Source: Mycobacterium colombiense (GTDB taxonomy: Bacteria > Actinomycetota > Actinomycetes > Mycobacteriales > Mycobacteriaceae). From it: a DNA stretch of 64,000 nt. Below, one piece after another: positions 27,725 to 41,363 of this stretch. The translations under genes and the position numbers were made by a program. Numbering within the stretch: position 1 is the stretch's first letter; each line of letters starts with the position of its first letter. The notes under the pieces were generated by a model that was not told the DNA's origin, did no database searches, and saw nothing but the letters and a program-made list of their open reading frames with translations. Location of the stretch: contig NZ_MBEI01000008.1 of assembly GCF_001953985.1 (NCBI RefSeq), positions 1 through 64,000 of the forward strand, in the 5' to 3' direction.

Positions 27725-29368
27725 ATGACTACCGACGCCGTCCCCGCACAAACATTGCACGCCGGCCGGCTTATCGCGCGGCGCCTGCGGGCCAGCGGCG
27801 TCGACACCGTCTTCACGCTGTCCGGCGGCCACCTGTTCTCCATCTACGACGGATGCCGCGACGAGGGCATTCGGCTGATCGACACCCGTCACGAGCAGAC
27901 GGCGACCTTCGCCGCCGAGGGGTGGTCGAAGGTGACGCGGTCGCCGGGCGTGGCCGCGCTGACGGCGGGGCCGGGCATCACCAACGGGATGAGCGCGATG
28001 GCGGCGGCGCAGCAGAACCAGTCGCCGCTGGTGGTGCTGGGCGGACGGGCGCCGGCGCAGCGCTGGGGTATGGGCTCGCTGCAGGAGATCGACCACGTGC
28101 CGTTCGTGGCGCCGCTGGCCCGCTTCGCCGCCACCGCACGGTCGGCCGACGATGCCGGCCGGCTCGTCGACGACGCGCTGCGCGCGGCCGTCGGTGCGCC
28201 GTCGGGCGTGGGGTTCGTCGACTTCCCGATGGACCACGCGTTCTCCATGTCCGACGACGACGGCCGGCCGGGCGCCCTCGTCGACCTGCCGCCGGGCCCG
28301 GCACCCGATGGCCAGGCGCTGGAGCGCGCCGCCGCGCTGCTGTCCGCGGCGCAGCGGCCGGTGATCATGGCGGGCACCAACGTGTGGTGGGGGCGCGGGG
28401 AAGCGGCCCTGCTGCGCCTTGCCGAGGAACTCCAGATCCCGGTGCTGATGAACGGGATGGCCCGCGGCGCCGTTCCCGCCGATCATCCGTTGGCGTTCTC
28501 CCGGGTTCGCGGAAAAGCGTTGGGGGAGTCCGACGTTGCGCTGATCGTCGGCGTGCCGATGGATTTCCGGCTCGGCTTCGGCGCGGTGTTCGGGGCGCAG
28601 ACCCAGCTCATCGTGGCGGACCGGGTCGAGCCCGAACGCCGCCATCCGCGGCCGGTGCAGGCCGAGCTCTACGGCGACCTGTTGACGATCCTCGCGGGCC
28701 TCGCCCCCGCCACGGGGATCGACCACCGGGACTGGATCGGCGAACTGCGAACCGCCGAGATCGCGGCGCGCGCCAAGGAGGAGGCCGAGCTGGCCGATGA
28801 CCGCATCCCGCTGCACCCGATGCGGGTGTACGCGGAGCTGGCACCCATGCTGGATCGCGACGCGATCATCGTCATCGACGCCGGCGATTTCGGGTCGTAC
28901 GCCGGGCGGGTGATCGACAGCTACCGACCGGGGTGCTGGCTGGACAGCGGCCCCTTCGGCTGCCTGGGATCGGGCCCCGGCTACGCGCTGGCCGCCAAGC
29001 TGGCCCACCCCGACCGTCAGGTGGTGCTGCTGCAGGGCGACGGCGCGTTCGGCTTCAGCGGCATGGAATGGGACACCCTGGTCCGGCACAACGTGCCCGT
29101 CGTGTCCGTGATCGGCAACAACGGCATCTGGGGGCTCGAACACCACCCGATGAAAGCGCTCTACGGCTATTCGGTGGTGGCCGAGTTGCGTCCGGGGACG
29201 CGCTACGACGAGGTGGCGCGCGCCCTGGGCGGCCACGGCGAACTGGTCGCCGCACCCGGCGAACTGCGGCCCGCGCTGGAACGCGCCTTCGCCAGCGGGC
29301 TGCCCGCCGTCGTCAATGTGCTCACCGACCCCGACGTCGCGTATCCACGCCGCTCGAACCTCGCCTGA
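27725..29368 (+). CDS. ilvG: Thiamine-diphosphate enzyme, acetolactate synthase large-subunit-like (IlvG)
   Basis: A 547-residue ThDP enzyme with the three domains of the acetolactate synthase family. The pyrimidine-binding domain carries the catalytic Glu in [15 protein letters not shown] (near residue 58). The C-terminal cofactor motif is [19 protein letters not shown] followed by GNNG (near residues 438-465). It matches Rv1820. No small subunit is adjacent; whether it makes acetolactate or is an oxalyl-CoA-decarboxylase-like relative cannot be decided here. It is divergent from bacA with an 83-bp shared promoter region. Confidence 0.9.
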   Translation: MTTDAVPAQTLHAGRLIARRLRASGVDTVFTLSGGHLFSIYDGCRDEGIRLIDTRHEQTATFAAEGWSKVTRSPGVAALTAGPGITNGMSAMAAAQQNQSPLVVLGGRAPAQRWGMGSLQEIDHVPFVAPLARFAATARSADDAGRLVDDALRAAVGAPSGVGFVDFPMDHAFSMSDDDGRPGALVDLPPGPAPDGQALERAAALLSAAQRPVIMAGTNVWWGRGEAALLRLAEELQIPVLMNGMARGAVPADHPLAFSRVRGKALGESDVALIVGVPMDFRLGFGAVFGAQTQLIVADRVEPERRHPRPVQAELYGDLLTILAGLAPATGIDHRDWIGELRTAEIAARAKEEAELADDRIPLHPMRVYAELAPMLDRDAIIVIDAGDFGSYAGRVIDSYRPGCWLDSGPFGCLGSGPGYALAAKLAHPDRQVVLLQGDGAFGFSGMEWDTLVRHNVPVVSVIGNNGIWGLEHHPMKALYGYSVVAELRPGTRYDEVARALGGHGELVAAPGELRPALERAFASGLPAVVNVLTDPDVAYPRRSNLA

Positions 29369-29438
29369 GTCGCGCGCGGCCTGCACTGTCGCCGACTGGC
29401 TTGAGCCCGCCCGGAAAGTCACCGCGTACCGTTGACCT

Positions 29439-31769
29439 GTGCCTAAGACGACCCGCGCTCAACCCGGCCGGCTGAGCAGCCGCTTTTGGAAGCTGCTCGG
29501 CGCCAGCACCGAGAAGGACCGCAGCCGCTCGCTCACCCAAGTCACCGACTCGTCGGAGTACGACGACGAGGCGTCCAAGCTGACCGACGAGCAGCTATGC
29601 AAGGCGGCCGGGCTGCTCAACCTCGAGGACCTCGCGGATTCCGAGGACATCCCGCAGTTCCTCGCCATCGCGCGCGAGGCGGGCGAGCGGGCCAGCGGGC
29701 TGCGGCCGTTTGATGTGCAGCTGCTGGGCGCGCTGCGCATGCTGGCCGGCGACGTCATCGAGATGGCCACCGGTGAGGGCAAGACGCTCGCGGGCGCGAT
29801 CGCCGCGGCCGGGTACGCCCTGGCCGGGCGGCACGTGCACGTCGTGACCATCAACGACTACCTGGCCCGTCGCGATGCGGAATGGATGGGCCCCGTCATC
29901 GAGGCCATGGGCCTGACGGTCGGCTGGATCACCGCCGAGTCCACCAGCGAGGAACGCCGGGCCGCCTACGGCTGCGACGTCACCTACGCCTCGGTCAACG
30001 AGATCGGCTTCGACGTGCTGCGCGATCAGCTGGTGACCGACGTCGCCGACCTGGTCTCGCCCAACCCCGACGTGGCCCTGATCGACGAGGCCGACTCGGT
30101 GCTGGTCGACGAGGCGCTGGTGCCGCTGGTGCTGGCCGGGACCACGCACCGCGAGACGCCGCGGCTGGAGATCATCAAGCTGGCGGGCCAGCTGGAGGCC
30201 GGCACCGACTACGACACCGACGCCGACAGCCGCAACGTGCACCTGACCGAGGTCGGTGCCCGCAAGGTCGAGAAGGCGCTCGGCGGCATCGACCTGTACT
30301 CCGAGGAACACGTCGTCACCACCCTGACCGAGATCAACGTCGCGCTGCACGCGCACGTGCTGCTGCAGCGCGACGTGCACTACATCGTCCGCGACGACGC
30401 GGTGCACCTGATCAACGCCGCGCGCGGGCGCATCGCGCAACTGCAGCGCTGGCCCGACGGCCTGCAGGCCGCCGTGGAGGCGAAGGAGGGCATCGAGACC
30501 ACCGAAACCGGTGAGGTGCTGGACACCATCACCGTGCAGGCGTTGATCAACCGCTACGCGACGGTGTGCGGCATGACCGGCACCGCCCTGGCCGCCGGCG
30601 AGCAGCTGCGCCAGTTCTACAAGCTCGGTGTGTCACCGATTCCACCGAATGAGCCCAACATTCGCGAAGACGAGTCCGACCGGGTCTACATCACCGCGGC
30701 GGCCAAAAACGACGCGATCGTCGCGCACATCGCCGAGGTGAACGAGACCGGGCAGCCGGTGCTGGTGGGTACCCGCGACGTGGCCGAATCCGAGGAGCTG
30801 CACGAGCGGTTGCTGCGCCGCGGCGTGCCCGCGGTGGTGCTGAACGCGAAAAACGACGCCGAGGAAGCCCAGGTGATCGCCGAGGCCGGCAAGTTCGGCG
30901 TGGTCACCGTCTCGACGCAGATGGCCGGGCGCGGCACCGACATCCGCCTCGGCGGTTCCGACGAAGCCGACCACGACCGCGTCGCCGAGCTGGGCGGCCT
31001 GCACGTCGTCGGAACCGGGCGGCACCACACCCAGCGCCTGGACAACCAGCTGCGCGGCCGCGCCGGCCGTCAGGGCGACCCGGGATCGTCCGTCTTCTTC
31101 TCCAGTTGGGAGGACGACGTCGTCGCCGCCAACCTCGACCACAACAAGTTGCCGACCCAGACCGACGAGGACGGCAAGATCGTCAGCCCGAAAGCGGCGG
31201 GCCTGCTCGACCACGCCCAGCGCGTGGCCGAGGGCCGCATGCTGGACGTGCACGCGAACACCTGGCGCTACAACCAGTTGATCGCCCAGCAGCGGGCCAT
31301 CATCGTCGATCGGCGTAATACGTTGCTGCGCAACGCAACCGCGCGTGAGGAGCTCGCCGAGCTGGCGCCCAAGCGCTACGAGGAGCTGGCCGAGACCGAA
31401 GGAATCTCCGAAGAGCGCCTGGAGACGATCTGCCGGCAGATCATGCTGTATCACCTCGACCGGGGCTGGGCCGACCATCTGGCGTATCTGGCCGACATCC
31501 GCGAGAGCATCCACCTGCGGGCGCTGGGTCGGCAGAACCCGCTGGACGAATTTCACCGGTTGGCGGTCGACGCGTTCGCGTCGCTGGCCGCCGACGCGAT
31601 CGAGGCCGCCCAGCAGACGTTCGAAACCGCGAACGTGCTCGAAGAGGAGCCCGGACTGGACCTGTCCAAGCTGGCGCGGCCGACGTCGACGTGGACGTAC
31701 ATGGTCAACGACAACCCGCTGTCCGACGACACGCTGTCCACCCTGAGCCTGCCCGGGGTCTTCCGCTGA
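29439..31769 (+). CDS. secA2: SecA2, accessory preprotein translocase ATPase
   Basis: SecA2 exports a subset of proteins, including some without classic signals, and aids phagosome arrest in M. tuberculosis. The 776-residue product has Walker A GEGKT (residues 112-116, Lys115), DEAD-type Walker [14 protein letters not shown], and the second motor domain with [13 protein letters not shown] and [15 protein letters not shown]. It lacks the C-terminal zinc-binding tail of housekeeping SecA and is shorter, as typical for SecA2. GTG 29439 ([15 protein letters not shown]) corresponds to an internal start relative to the longer 808-aa M. tuberculosis annotation. Confidence 0.96.
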   Translation: MPKTTRAQPGRLSSRFWKLLGASTEKDRSRSLTQVTDSSEYDDEASKLTDEQLCKAAGLLNLEDLADSEDIPQFLAIAREAGERASGLRPFDVQLLGALRMLAGDVIEMATGEGKTLAGAIAAAGYALAGRHVHVVTINDYLARRDAEWMGPVIEAMGLTVGWITAESTSEERRAAYGCDVTYASVNEIGFDVLRDQLVTDVADLVSPNPDVALIDEADSVLVDEALVPLVLAGTTHRETPRLEIIKLAGQLEAGTDYDTDADSRNVHLTEVGARKVEKALGGIDLYSEEHVVTTLTEINVALHAHVLLQRDVHYIVRDDAVHLINAARGRIAQLQRWPDGLQAAVEAKEGIETTETGEVLDTITVQALINRYATVCGMTGTALAAGEQLRQFYKLGVSPIPPNEPNIREDESDRVYITAAAKNDAIVAHIAEVNETGQPVLVGTRDVAESEELHERLLRRGVPAVVLNAKNDAEEAQVIAEAGKFGVVTVSTQMAGRGTDIRLGGSDEADHDRVAELGGLHVVGTGRHHTQRLDNQLRGRAGRQGDPGSSVFFSSWEDDVVAANLDHNKLPTQTDEDGKIVSPKAAGLLDHAQRVAEGRMLDVHANTWRYNQLIAQQRAIIVDRRNTLLRNATAREELAELAPKRYEELAETEGISEERLETICRQIMLYHLDRGWADHLAYLADIRESIHLRALGRQNPLDEFHRLAVDAFASLAADAIEAAQQTFETANVLEEEPGLDLSKLARPTSTWTYMVNDNPLSDDTLSTLSLPGVFR

Positions 31770-31775
31770 CCCGCA

Positions 31776-31795
31776 GTGCGCGGCCAGCCGCGCAC
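31776..31795 (+). terminator. Hairpin between secA2 and pgsA2
   Basis: Perfect 8-bp stem with arms GTGCGCGG and CCGCGCAC and a 4-nt CCAG loop, 7 nt after the secA2 stop. No T tract follows, and pgsA2 starts 14 bp later on the same strand, so it may attenuate rather than end transcription. Confidence 0.45.
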
Positions 31796-31809
31796 CCGCC
31801 GTTCGGCTA

Positions 31810-32451
31810 ATGTCACGGCTCATGGAGCCGGTGCTTCCACCCAACCGGGTGCTGACGGTGCCCAACGTGCTCAGCGCGGTGCGCCTGGCGCTGATCCCGG
31901 TGTTCGTCTACGCCCTGCTGGTCGCGCACGCCAACGGGTGGGCCGTCGCGATCCTGATGTTCAGCGGCGCCTCGGACTGGGCCGACGGCAAGATCGCCCG
32001 GCTACTGAATCAGTCCTCCCGGCTCGGTGTGCTGCTCGACCCCGCGGTCGACCGCCTCTACATGGTGGCGGTGCCCATCGTGCTGGCGTTCAGCGGAATC
32101 GTGCCGTGGTGGTTCGTCATCGTCCTGCTCGCGCGCGACGGACTGTTGGCGGCGACGCTGCCGCTGCTGTGGGGCCGCGGGCTGTCGGCGCTGCCGGTGA
32201 CCTACATCGGCAAGGCCGCGACGTTCGCGCTGATGTCCGGCTTTCCGCTGGTGCTGCTGGGCACCTGGGACACGTTGTGGAGCCGCGTGATCGGCGCCTG
32301 TGGTTGGGCCTTCCTGATCTGGGGCATGTATGCCTACCTCTGGGCGTTCGTGCAGTATGCGGTGCAGATGATTCTCGTGCTGCGACGCATGCCCAAGGTC
32401 GACCGCGCTTTTCGGCCGTCGGCCGCGGCGAAGGTGGCTGACCATGGCTGA
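31810..32451 (+). CDS. pgsA2: CDP-alcohol phosphatidyltransferase (PgsA2)
   Basis: A 213-residue membrane enzyme of phospholipid synthesis. The family signature DG-x2-AR-x8-G-x3-D-x3-D is complete in [19 protein letters not shown] plus PAVDR (about residues 59-81). It is flanked by five or six hydrophobic helices. It matches Rv1822, annotated as a phosphatidylglycerophosphate synthase; cardiolipin synthase activity is an alternative for this family. The start may be this ATG or the one four codons later. It overlaps the next gene by 8 bp. Confidence 0.9.
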   Translation: MSRLMEPVLPPNRVLTVPNVLSAVRLALIPVFVYALLVAHANGWAVAILMFSGASDWADGKIARLLNQSSRLGVLLDPAVDRLYMVAVPIVLAFSGIVPWWFVIVLLARDGLLAATLPLLWGRGLSALPVTYIGKAATFALMSGFPLVLLGTWDTLWSRVIGACGWAFLIWGMYAYLWAFVQYAVQMILVLRRMPKVDRAFRPSAAAKVADHG

Positions 32452-33370
32452 CGTGGACCGCCTGCTGGGCGGCTATGACCCCAACGCCGGTCGCGGCGCG
32501 CATGTGGCGTCGCGGCCCGAACTCATCCCGGTGCCGTCGCTGTTGCGTGCGCTGCTGTCCGAGCACCTCGACCCCGGCTACGCCGCGGCGGCTTCCAAGC
32601 GCGGCGCCGCCGACGCGCCGGACAGCGGACGCCGGCGCGTGTTCGGTTGGCTCTGGCAGGCGGTGGCGGCGCTGCTGATCGCGACGGTCTTCGCCGCCGC
32701 GGTCGCCCAGGCCCGCTCGGTGGCGCCCGGGGTGCGGTCCGAGCAGGAGCTGCTGCTGGGCAATGTGCGGTCGACGGAGGGCTCCGCGGCAAAGCTGAAC
32801 CAGCGCCGCAGCGAGCTGGCGACGCGGGTCGACGACGTGCAGCGTCACGCCCTGGCCGAGGACGCCGAGGGGCAGCGGCTGCTGAAACGCCTTGACGCGC
32901 TCAGCCTGCCGGCGGCCAGCACGGCGATCATCGGGCCCGGTCTGAAGGTGACGGTGACCGATCCCGGTGCCGGCCCGAACCTTTCCGACGTGTCGAAGCA
33001 GCGGGTCAACGGCAGCCGGCAGATCATCCTGGACCGCGATCTGCAGCTGCTGGTCAATTCGTTGTGGGCGAGCGGTGCCGAGGCGATTTCCGTCGGCGGT
33101 GTGCGGATCGGGCCGAACGTCACCATCCGGCAGGCGGGTGGCGCGATCCTGGTCGACAACAACCCGACCAGCAGTCCGTACACGGTGCTGGCGATCGGGC
33201 CGCCGCGCGCGATGCGCGATGTCTTCGACAACAGCCCGGGCATGCAGCGGCTGAGGCTGCTGCAGATCTCCTACGGTGTCGTGGTTACGGTGGACGTCGC
33301 CGACGGACTAACGCTTCCTGCCGGATCGACGCGGGATGTCAAGTTTGCCAAGCAGATTGGGCCACAGTGA
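32444..33370 (+). CDS. DUF881 membrane-anchored protein (Rv1823-like)
   Basis: A 308-residue protein with one transmembrane helix near residues 66-86, a coiled-coil-like stretch ([15 protein letters not shown] to [12 protein letters not shown]), then the DUF881 domain with [32 protein letters not shown] and PYTVLAIGP. Relatives in Firmicutes (YlxW/YlxX type) lie near cell-division genes; the function is unknown. It forms a cluster with the DUF1290 and second DUF881 genes that follow, and starts inside pgsA2. Confidence 0.87.
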   Translation: MADVDRLLGGYDPNAGRGAHVASRPELIPVPSLLRALLSEHLDPGYAAAASKRGAADAPDSGRRRVFGWLWQAVAALLIATVFAAAVAQARSVAPGVRSEQELLLGNVRSTEGSAAKLNQRRSELATRVDDVQRHALAEDAEGQRLLKRLDALSLPAASTAIIGPGLKVTVTDPGAGPNLSDVSKQRVNGSRQIILDRDLQLLVNSLWASGAEAISVGGVRIGPNVTIRQAGGAILVDNNPTSSPYTVLAIGPPRAMRDVFDNSPGMQRLRLLQISYGVVVTVDVADGLTLPAGSTRDVKFAKQIGPQ

Positions 33371-33425
33371 GAAGAGTCCTGACCAGACAGGTTCCCCTGT
33401 GTGAGACGCGGACGGGAAACCACGC

Positions 33426-33758
33426 ATGATCGGTATCGCAGCCCTGGCGATCGGCATTGTGCTCGGCCTGGTTTTTCACCCCGCGGTGCCCGAAGTCGTC
33501 CAGCCCTATCTACCGATTGCGGTGGTCGCGGCGCTGGACGCGGTGTTCGGCGGGTTACGCGCATACCTGGAGCGGATTTTCGATCCGAAGGTCTTCGTTG
33601 TCTCGTTCGTGTTCAACGTCTTCGTGGCCGCCCTGATCGTCTACGTCGGCGACCAGTTGGGCGTGGGTACGCAGTTGTCCACGGCCATCATCGTCGTGCT
33701 GGGCATCCGCATCTTCGGCAATGCCGCCGCCCTGCGCCGCAGGCTGTTCGGGGCGTGA
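33426..33758 (+). CDS. Small membrane protein DUF1290 (Rv1824-like)
   Basis: A 110-residue protein with three to four hydrophobic helices (MIGIAALAIGIVLGLVF at the start) and the family core LPIAVVAALDAVFGGLRAYLE. DUF1290 'small basic protein' genes are usually found next to DUF881 genes, as here on both sides. A scaffold or envelope role is inferred only from this conserved neighbourhood. The stop TGA overlaps the first bases of a MIRU-type repeat. Confidence 0.87.
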   Translation: MIGIAALAIGIVLGLVFHPAVPEVVQPYLPIAVVAALDAVFGGLRAYLERIFDPKVFVVSFVFNVFVAALIVYVGDQLGVGTQLSTAIIVVLGIRIFGNAAALRRRLFGA

Positions 33759-33809
33759 CGCGCGCCGGCGACGATGCAGAGCGAAGCGATGAGGAGGAGC
33801 GGCGCCATG
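33755..33809 (+). repeat. MIRU-type interspersed repeat at a gene junction
   Basis: A second copy of the element at 24172-24227. It starts at the DUF1290 stop region (GTGACGCGCGCCGGCGACGA), has GCAGAGCGAAGCGATGAGGAGGAG in its middle, and ends GGCGCCATG. As in the first copy it fills the space between two same-strand genes. It contains a short in-frame start that could extend the downstream gene, as seen in many MIRU junctions. Confidence 0.78.
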
Positions 33810-33826
33810 AGCCACGTGAGGTCAAT

Positions 33827-34726
33827 GTGAGCCAGGATCCGGGAGATCGCAACGGCGGCGGCCGCGCCGCCGACGGCCAAAGTGGTGACGGGCCAACCGG
33901 GCCCGGCCGCCCCGGGGCCGGTGCGACGCCGGAACAGGGCGCACCGCACGGCCGTCACGAACTGGCCGCGAAGAGCCCGCGTCCGGAAATCGGCCCGCTG
34001 CACCGCACCGGGCTGTTCGGCATGATGCGCGGCGGCCGGTCCCGGATGGCGTTCGGGACGCTGGCCGCCATGCTGTGCCTGCTGCTGGGCCTGGCGATCG
34101 TCACCCAGGTTCGCCAGACCGAATCGGGTGACTCGCTGGAGACGGCCCGGCCCGCAGACCTTTTGGTGCTGCTGGATTCGTTGCGACAGCGCGAAGGCAC
34201 GCTCAACACCGAGGTGAACGACCTACAGAACACGCTGAATTCATTGCAGGCGTCCGGGAACAACGACCAGGCCGCCATCCAATCCGCGCAGTCCAGGCTG
34301 GCGGCGCTGTCCATTCTGGTCGGGGCGGTCGGCGCCACCGGGCCCGGCGTCACCATCACCATCGAGGACCCCGGACCCGGGGTGTCGCCCGAGGCGATGC
34401 TCGACGTGATCAACGAGTTGCGCGCCGCCGGCGCCGAGGCGATCGAAGTCAACGACGCACACCAATCGGTGCGGGTAGGTGTCGACACCTGGGTGGTGGG
34501 TATGCCTGGGTCGCTGACCATCGACTCCAAAACCCTGTCGCCGTCGTATTCGATTCTGGCGATTGGCGATCCGCCCACGCTGGCCGCGGCCATGAACATT
34601 CCCGGCGGCGCCCAGGACGCCGTCAAGCGCGTCGGTGCCCGGATGTCCGTTCAACAGGCCGACCGAGTGGACGTCACCACCTTGCGGCAACCAAAACCGC
34701 ACCAATACGCTCAGCCCGTCAAGTGA
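33827..34726 (+). CDS. DUF881 membrane-anchored protein (Rv1825-like)
   Basis: A 299-residue protein. A charged, Gly/Pro-rich cytosolic N-terminus (about 65 residues) is followed by one transmembrane helix ([17 protein letters not shown]), a coiled-coil ([20 protein letters not shown]) and the DUF881 domain ([30 protein letters not shown]). GTG 33827 with an upstream TGAGGT gives a start equivalent to the ~292-aa M. tuberculosis protein. A start at GTG 33755, inside the repeat and coupled to the previous stop, is possible. Paralogue of the DUF881 gene at 32444. Confidence 0.86.
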   Translation: MSQDPGDRNGGGRAADGQSGDGPTGPGRPGAGATPEQGAPHGRHELAAKSPRPEIGPLHRTGLFGMMRGGRSRMAFGTLAAMLCLLLGLAIVTQVRQTESGDSLETARPADLLVLLDSLRQREGTLNTEVNDLQNTLNSLQASGNNDQAAIQSAQSRLAALSILVGAVGATGPGVTITIEDPGPGVSPEAMLDVINELRAAGAEAIEVNDAHQSVRVGVDTWVVGMPGSLTIDSKTLSPSYSILAIGDPPTLAAAMNIPGGAQDAVKRVGARMSVQQADRVDVTTLRQPKPHQYAQPVK

Positions 34727-34754
34727 GCACCACCCGAATAGAACAGGATCACTC

Positions 34755-35153
34755 GTGAGCGATATCCCGCCCGATCTGCGCTACACCGCCGAACACGAAT
34801 GGGTTCGGCGAAGTGGGGATGACACCGTGCGCGTGGGCATCACCGATTTTGCGCAGTCGGCGTTGGGCGATGTCGTTTTCGTTCAGCTGCCCGACGTGGG
34901 CACCGAACTGACCGCGGGCGAATCCTTCGGTGAGGTCGAATCGACGAAATCGGTGTCGGACCTCTACGCCCCGGTGTCGGGCAAAGTCACCGCGGTCAAC
35001 AGCGATCTGGACGACAGTCCGCAACTGGTGAATTCCGACCCGTACGGCGGCGGTTGGTTGCTGGATGTGCGGGTATCCGACGCCGGCGAATTGGAGTCGG
35101 CCATTTCTTCGCTGCTCGACGCGGAGGCCTACCGCGGAACGCTCACCGAATGA
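34755..35153 (+). CDS. gcvH: Glycine cleavage system H protein
   Basis: A 132-residue lipoyl carrier that shuttles the aminomethyl group in the glycine cleavage system. The lipoylated Lys is in [15 protein letters not shown] (near residue 63), and the start [10 protein letters not shown] is diagnostic. The GTG at 34755 gives the normal length. Its partner gcvP (P protein) lies 3.4 kb downstream behind a glycine riboswitch; no T protein gene is in the window. A strong hairpin follows the stop. Confidence 0.96.
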   Translation: MSDIPPDLRYTAEHEWVRRSGDDTVRVGITDFAQSALGDVVFVQLPDVGTELTAGESFGEVESTKSVSDLYAPVSGKVTAVNSDLDDSPQLVNSDPYGGGWLLDVRVSDAGELESAISSLLDAEAYRGTLTE

Positions 35154-35168
35154 CGATTGCTAATGTCC

Positions 35169-35200
35169 CTGCAGCCCCGCGCGGCCAGCGCGCGGTGCAG
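35169..35200 (+). terminator. Candidate terminator hairpin after gcvH
   Basis: A stem of CTGCA/TGCAG (35169-35173 with 35196-35200) stacked on CCGCGCG/CGCGCGG (35177-35183 with 35189-35195), with a 3-nt bulge and a GCCAG loop. It starts 16 nt after the gcvH stop and separates gcvH from garA, whose promoter should lie in the following ~240 bp. Confidence 0.55.
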
Positions 35201-35438
35201 CCAGGGTGCGGGGAAATCGAAGTTTGGGATCGTCAGGTGGTGGGCGCATTGCAAGCCGGTGCGCGGTACCGTCGACACATCGACCTTTGAAGTCTCTCGA
35301 AGATCGCTGAAAGACACGTGAAAGACTCTTGAACGTACGAAACGGCAGTAAACGGCATATCGGGCACACAAACCTGGTGCACAAGCCGGCCGAGCGGCCC
35401 GGACAGACAACGCCACAGCAGCCAGTGAGGAGCAGCGC

Positions 35439-35909
35439 GTGACGGACATGGACAACGACCAGAATTCGGATGAAGTCACGGTAGAAACGACTTCGGTCTT
35501 CCGTGCCGACTTCCTCAACGAGCTGGACGCTCCCGCACAGGCGGGAACCGAGAGCGCGGTTTCCGGAGTCGAAGGACTCCCCGCCGGCTCGGCGTTGCTG
35601 GTCGTCAAGCGTGGACCGAATGCGGGCTCGCGGTTTTTGCTGGACCAGCCCACCACGTCCGCCGGCAGGCACCCCGACAGCGACATTTTCCTCGACGACG
35701 TGACCGTCAGCCGCCGGCACGCCGAATTCAGGTTGGAAAACAACGAATTCAGCGTGGTCGACGTTGGTAGTCTCAACGGCACTTACGTCAATCGTGAGCC
35801 CGTGGACTCCGCGGTGCTTGCCAACGGTGACGAAGTGCAGATCGGCAAGTTCCGCTTGGTGTTTCTGACCGGACCCAAGCAGGGTGAGGATGGAGGATCT
35901 TCAGGCTAG
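35439..35909 (+). CDS. garA: GarA, FHA-domain regulator of 2-oxoglutarate metabolism
   Basis: A 156-residue protein. In M. tuberculosis GarA binds and regulates 2-oxoglutarate decarboxylase, glutamate dehydrogenase and glutamate synthase, and is switched off by PknB/PknG phosphorylation. The phospho-site motif ETTSVF is intact (Thr17 and Thr18 here). The FHA domain follows with [21 protein letters not shown] and GSLNGTYVN. It is highly conserved. The TAG stop overlaps the GTG start of the MerR gene by one base. Confidence 0.96.
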   Translation: MTDMDNDQNSDEVTVETTSVFRADFLNELDAPAQAGTESAVSGVEGLPAGSALLVVKRGPNAGSRFLLDQPTTSAGRHPDSDIFLDDVTVSRRHAEFRLENNEFSVVDVGSLNGTYVNREPVDSAVLANGDEVQIGKFRLVFLTGPKQGEDGGSSG

Positions 35910-36661
35910 TGAGCGCACCCGATAGCTCGGCACTGGCCGGGATGTCGATTGGGGCGGTCCTGGAACTGCTGAGGCCGGACTTCCCCGATGTCACCATCTC
36001 CAAGATCCGCTTCTTGGAGGCCGAAGGGCTGGTGACGCCGCAGCGCGCCGCGTCGGGCTATCGAAGGTTCACCGCCTATGACTGCGCGCGGTTGCGGTTC
36101 ATCCTTACCGCGCAACGTGATCACTACCTGCCGCTGAAGGTCATCAGGGCGCAACTGGACGCCCAGCCCGACGGTGAGTTGCCGCCCGTCAAGGGTCCGT
36201 ATTCCGTCCCGCGCCTGGTGTCCGTGGCCGGCACCGGGGAAGCCGCCGGGTCGGACGCGGGCTCCGACACCTCGGCGGTGGCCCCCACCCACGTCCGGCT
36301 GAGCCGCGAGGAACTGCTCAACCGCGCGGGCGTGGGGGACGACCTGCTGATCGCGCTCCTCAAGGCGGGGGTCATCACCACCGGGCCCGCCGGTTTTTTC
36401 GACGAGCACGCCGTCGTCATCCTGCAGTGCGCGCGGGCGCTGTCGGATTACGGCGTCGAGCCGCGGCATCTGCGCGCTTTCCGCTCGGCCGCAGATCGCC
36501 AGTCGGACCTGATCGCCCAAATCGCCGGGCCGGTAGTCAAAGCCGGCAAGGCCGGTGCCCGCGATCGCGCAGACGATTTGGCGCGCGAAGTCGCCGCGCT
36601 CGCGATCACGTTGCACACGTCGTTGATCAAATCCGCCGTTCGCGACGTTCTGGATCGCTGA
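35909..36661 (+). CDS. MerR-family transcriptional regulator (Rv1828-like)
   Basis: A 250-residue protein with an N-terminal MerR winged helix-turn-helix ([25 protein letters not shown], then [15 protein letters not shown]), a linker rich in Gly and Asp, and a long helical C-terminal half that may bind a ligand or dimerise. It is translationally coupled to garA (TAGTG overlap). Its targets are not evident here. Confidence 0.88.
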   Translation: MSAPDSSALAGMSIGAVLELLRPDFPDVTISKIRFLEAEGLVTPQRAASGYRRFTAYDCARLRFILTAQRDHYLPLKVIRAQLDAQPDGELPPVKGPYSVPRLVSVAGTGEAAGSDAGSDTSAVAPTHVRLSREELLNRAGVGDDLLIALLKAGVITTGPAGFFDEHAVVILQCARALSDYGVEPRHLRAFRSAADRQSDLIAQIAGPVVKAGKAGARDRADDLAREVAALAITLHTSLIKSAVRDVLDR

Positions 36662-36775
36662 GGACTAGACTTCGGTCGACAGCTTGGTTTTCGGCAGCAG
36701 GGCGGATTTTTGACCTCGCCGTCCACTGGCGAGTACCAATTCAACCGGCGCCACTAATGCGGAGGGCAGACACAA

Positions 36776-37270
36776 ATGGGTGAAGTTCGTGTTGTCGGCA
36801 TTCGCGTAGAGCAGCCGCAGAACCAGCCGGTGCTGTTACTGCGCGAAACCAACGGTGACCGCTACCTTCCGATCTGGATCGGCCAGTCGGAGGCCGCCGC
36901 CATCGCCCTCGAGCAACAAGGCGTTGAGCCCCCGCGCCCGTTGACGCACGATCTGATCAGGGATGTCATTGCCGCGCTTGGGCATTCGCTGAAAGAGGTG
37001 CGGATCGTCGATCTGCAAGAGGGCACTTTCTACGCTGACCTGGTGTTCGACCGCAACATCACCGTGTCGGCCCGGCCCTCGGACTCGGTGGCGATCGCGT
37101 TGCGCGTCGGCGTTCCGATCTACGTCGAGGAAGGCGTGCTGGCCCAGGCCGGCCTGCTGATTCCCGACGAGAGCGACGAGGAAGGTGGCACCGCCGTCCG
37201 GGAGGACGAGGTGGAGAAGTTCAAAGAATTTCTCGACAGCGTGTCTCCGGACGATTTCAAGGCCACCTAG
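36776..37270 (+). CDS. Bifunctional nuclease domain protein (DUF151, Rv1829-like)
   Basis: A 164-residue protein dominated by the DUF151/BFN domain: PVLLLRETNGDRYLPIWIG, EAAAIALEQQGVEPPRPLTHDL, and RPSDSVAIALRVGVPIYV are family signatures. The acidic C-terminal tail (DESDEEGG, DEVEKFKEFLDSV) resembles a UVR-type interaction helix. A nuclease role is known for plant relatives only. It sits between two MerR genes, an arrangement conserved in actinobacteria. Confidence 0.88.
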   Translation: MGEVRVVGIRVEQPQNQPVLLLRETNGDRYLPIWIGQSEAAAIALEQQGVEPPRPLTHDLIRDVIAALGHSLKEVRIVDLQEGTFYADLVFDRNITVSARPSDSVAIALRVGVPIYVEEGVLAQAGLLIPDESDEEGGTAVREDEVEKFKEFLDSVSPDDFKAT

Positions 37271-37552
37271 CGAAACCCGCTACCACCAGCACTTGGGAAC
37301 GGCGGGGCGGCTGGTTTAGCCTGGATGGCGACATCACGGATCCATCTCAAACCACACCGTGATGTCGACACGCTGTCGGATAGCTCGCCCACTTGGCCCC
37401 GCGGCGGCCATACTTTGATCGCCACTACAGGCGCGGCGGCTATCAGAAAGCGTAAGCTCTACTAGCACTCGGGCCTGAGCAAACGTGGCTGCTATGCAGT
37501 GCAGCCACAGACGCAGCTAACGACGAGAGCGCGATCGCGGAGAGGAACCACC

Positions 37553-38182
37553 GTGAGCGAGCAGCCACGCCAAGAGCAGCTCAACCTAGCCGACAGCGGT
37601 AGCCCGGCGGCCGGTGACCGTCCCGTCACCGTAGCCAGCGCACCCGTGCAGCCCGGGCTTTTCCCGGACGACTCCGTGCCCGACGAGCTGGTCGGCTACC
37701 GCGGTCCGAGCGCCTGCCAGATCGCCGGCATCACGTACCGGCAGCTGGACTACTGGGCACGCACCTCGCTGGTGGTCCCGTCGATCCGCAGCGCGGCCGG
37801 CTCCGGCAGCCAGCGGCTCTACTCGTTCAAGGACATCCTGGTACTCAAGATCGTCAAGCGGTTGCTGGACACCGGGATCTCGTTGCACAACATCCGCGTC
37901 GCGGTCGATCACCTGCGTCAGCGCGGTGTCCAGGACCTGGCCAACATCACCCTGTTCTCCGACGGCACCACCGTTTACGAGTGCACGTCGGCCGAAGAGG
38001 TCGTCGACCTGCTGCAGGGCGGGCAGGGCGTCTTCGGCATCGCCGTGTCGGGCGCCATGCGCGAGCTGACCGGCGTCATCGCGGACTTCCCCGGCGAGCG
38101 GGCCGACGGCGGCGAGTCGATCGCCGAGCCCGAGGACGAGCTGGCGTCCCGGCGCAAGCACCGCGACCGCAAGATCGGCTGA
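37553..38182 (+). CDS. resR: MerR-family regulator, ResR/McdR orthologue (Rv1830)
   Basis: A 209-residue MerR-type regulator: [20 protein letters not shown] and [27 protein letters not shown] form the DNA-binding domain (about residues 55-110), with a C-terminal dimerisation region. In M. tuberculosis, Rv1830 (resR) has been linked to cell-size control and antibiotic resilience. GTG 37553 follows GGAGAGGA. An upstream in-frame GTG (37499) would give 227 aa, close to the ~225-aa M. tuberculosis annotation, so the start is uncertain. The 282 bp upstream of the chosen start holds no other gene. Confidence 0.9.
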   Translation: MSEQPRQEQLNLADSGSPAAGDRPVTVASAPVQPGLFPDDSVPDELVGYRGPSACQIAGITYRQLDYWARTSLVVPSIRSAAGSGSQRLYSFKDILVLKIVKRLLDTGISLHNIRVAVDHLRQRGVQDLANITLFSDGTTVYECTSAEEVVDLLQGGQGVFGIAVSGAMRELTGVIADFPGERADGGESIAEPEDELASRRKHRDRKIG

Positions 38183-38251
38183 GCGGCGCGCCCACCGCAC
38201 ACCGCGCCGCGCCTGCCGCGGTCCGAGTAAACTGGGCTGCGCATCGCATTC

Positions 38252-38500
38252 GAGCGGGAGAGTTCCGTGGCTGCCAGCCACGGACGCCGAAGGAGCAACA
38301 CCTCTCCGTCAACCTCTCAGGCACCCGGACCGCGCGAAATCATGATGCCTCTGGAAAGCGGCGAGGACCCCGTGGTCTGCGCCCGCCGATGGGGAAAGGC
38401 GCTCAGGCAGCATCGGGCACCGAATCTCTCAGGCGCCCGGCGAACGGGTGAAGACAGAGGGAGAGGGCCGTTCGTCCTCTGCCTCGATATGTCTTCGCCC
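38252..38500 (+). ncRNA. Tandem glycine riboswitch upstream of gcvP
   Basis: Two glycine aptamers in a row. The first has GGGAGAG (38256-38262), GCCGAAGGAGCAA (38286-38298) and CTCTCAGG (38314-38321). The second ends with CACCGAAT and CTCTCAGG (38426-38433). A possible expression-platform hairpin pairs CAGAGG (38455-38460) with CCTCTG (38476-38481), just before the gcvP start. Glycine riboswitches usually turn on glycine cleavage genes when glycine is plentiful; that fits the adjacent gcvP. Confidence 0.92.
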
Positions 38501-38517
38501 GATACTCAGGAGTTCCA

Positions 38518-41349
<2,832 letters not shown>

Positions 41350-41363
41350 CGCTCGTGCGGGTC

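Noticed and set aside
31776..31795. Full rho-independent terminator after secA2
   Set aside because: The hairpin is real, but there is no T tract and the next gene follows within 14 bp, so complete termination is not claimed.
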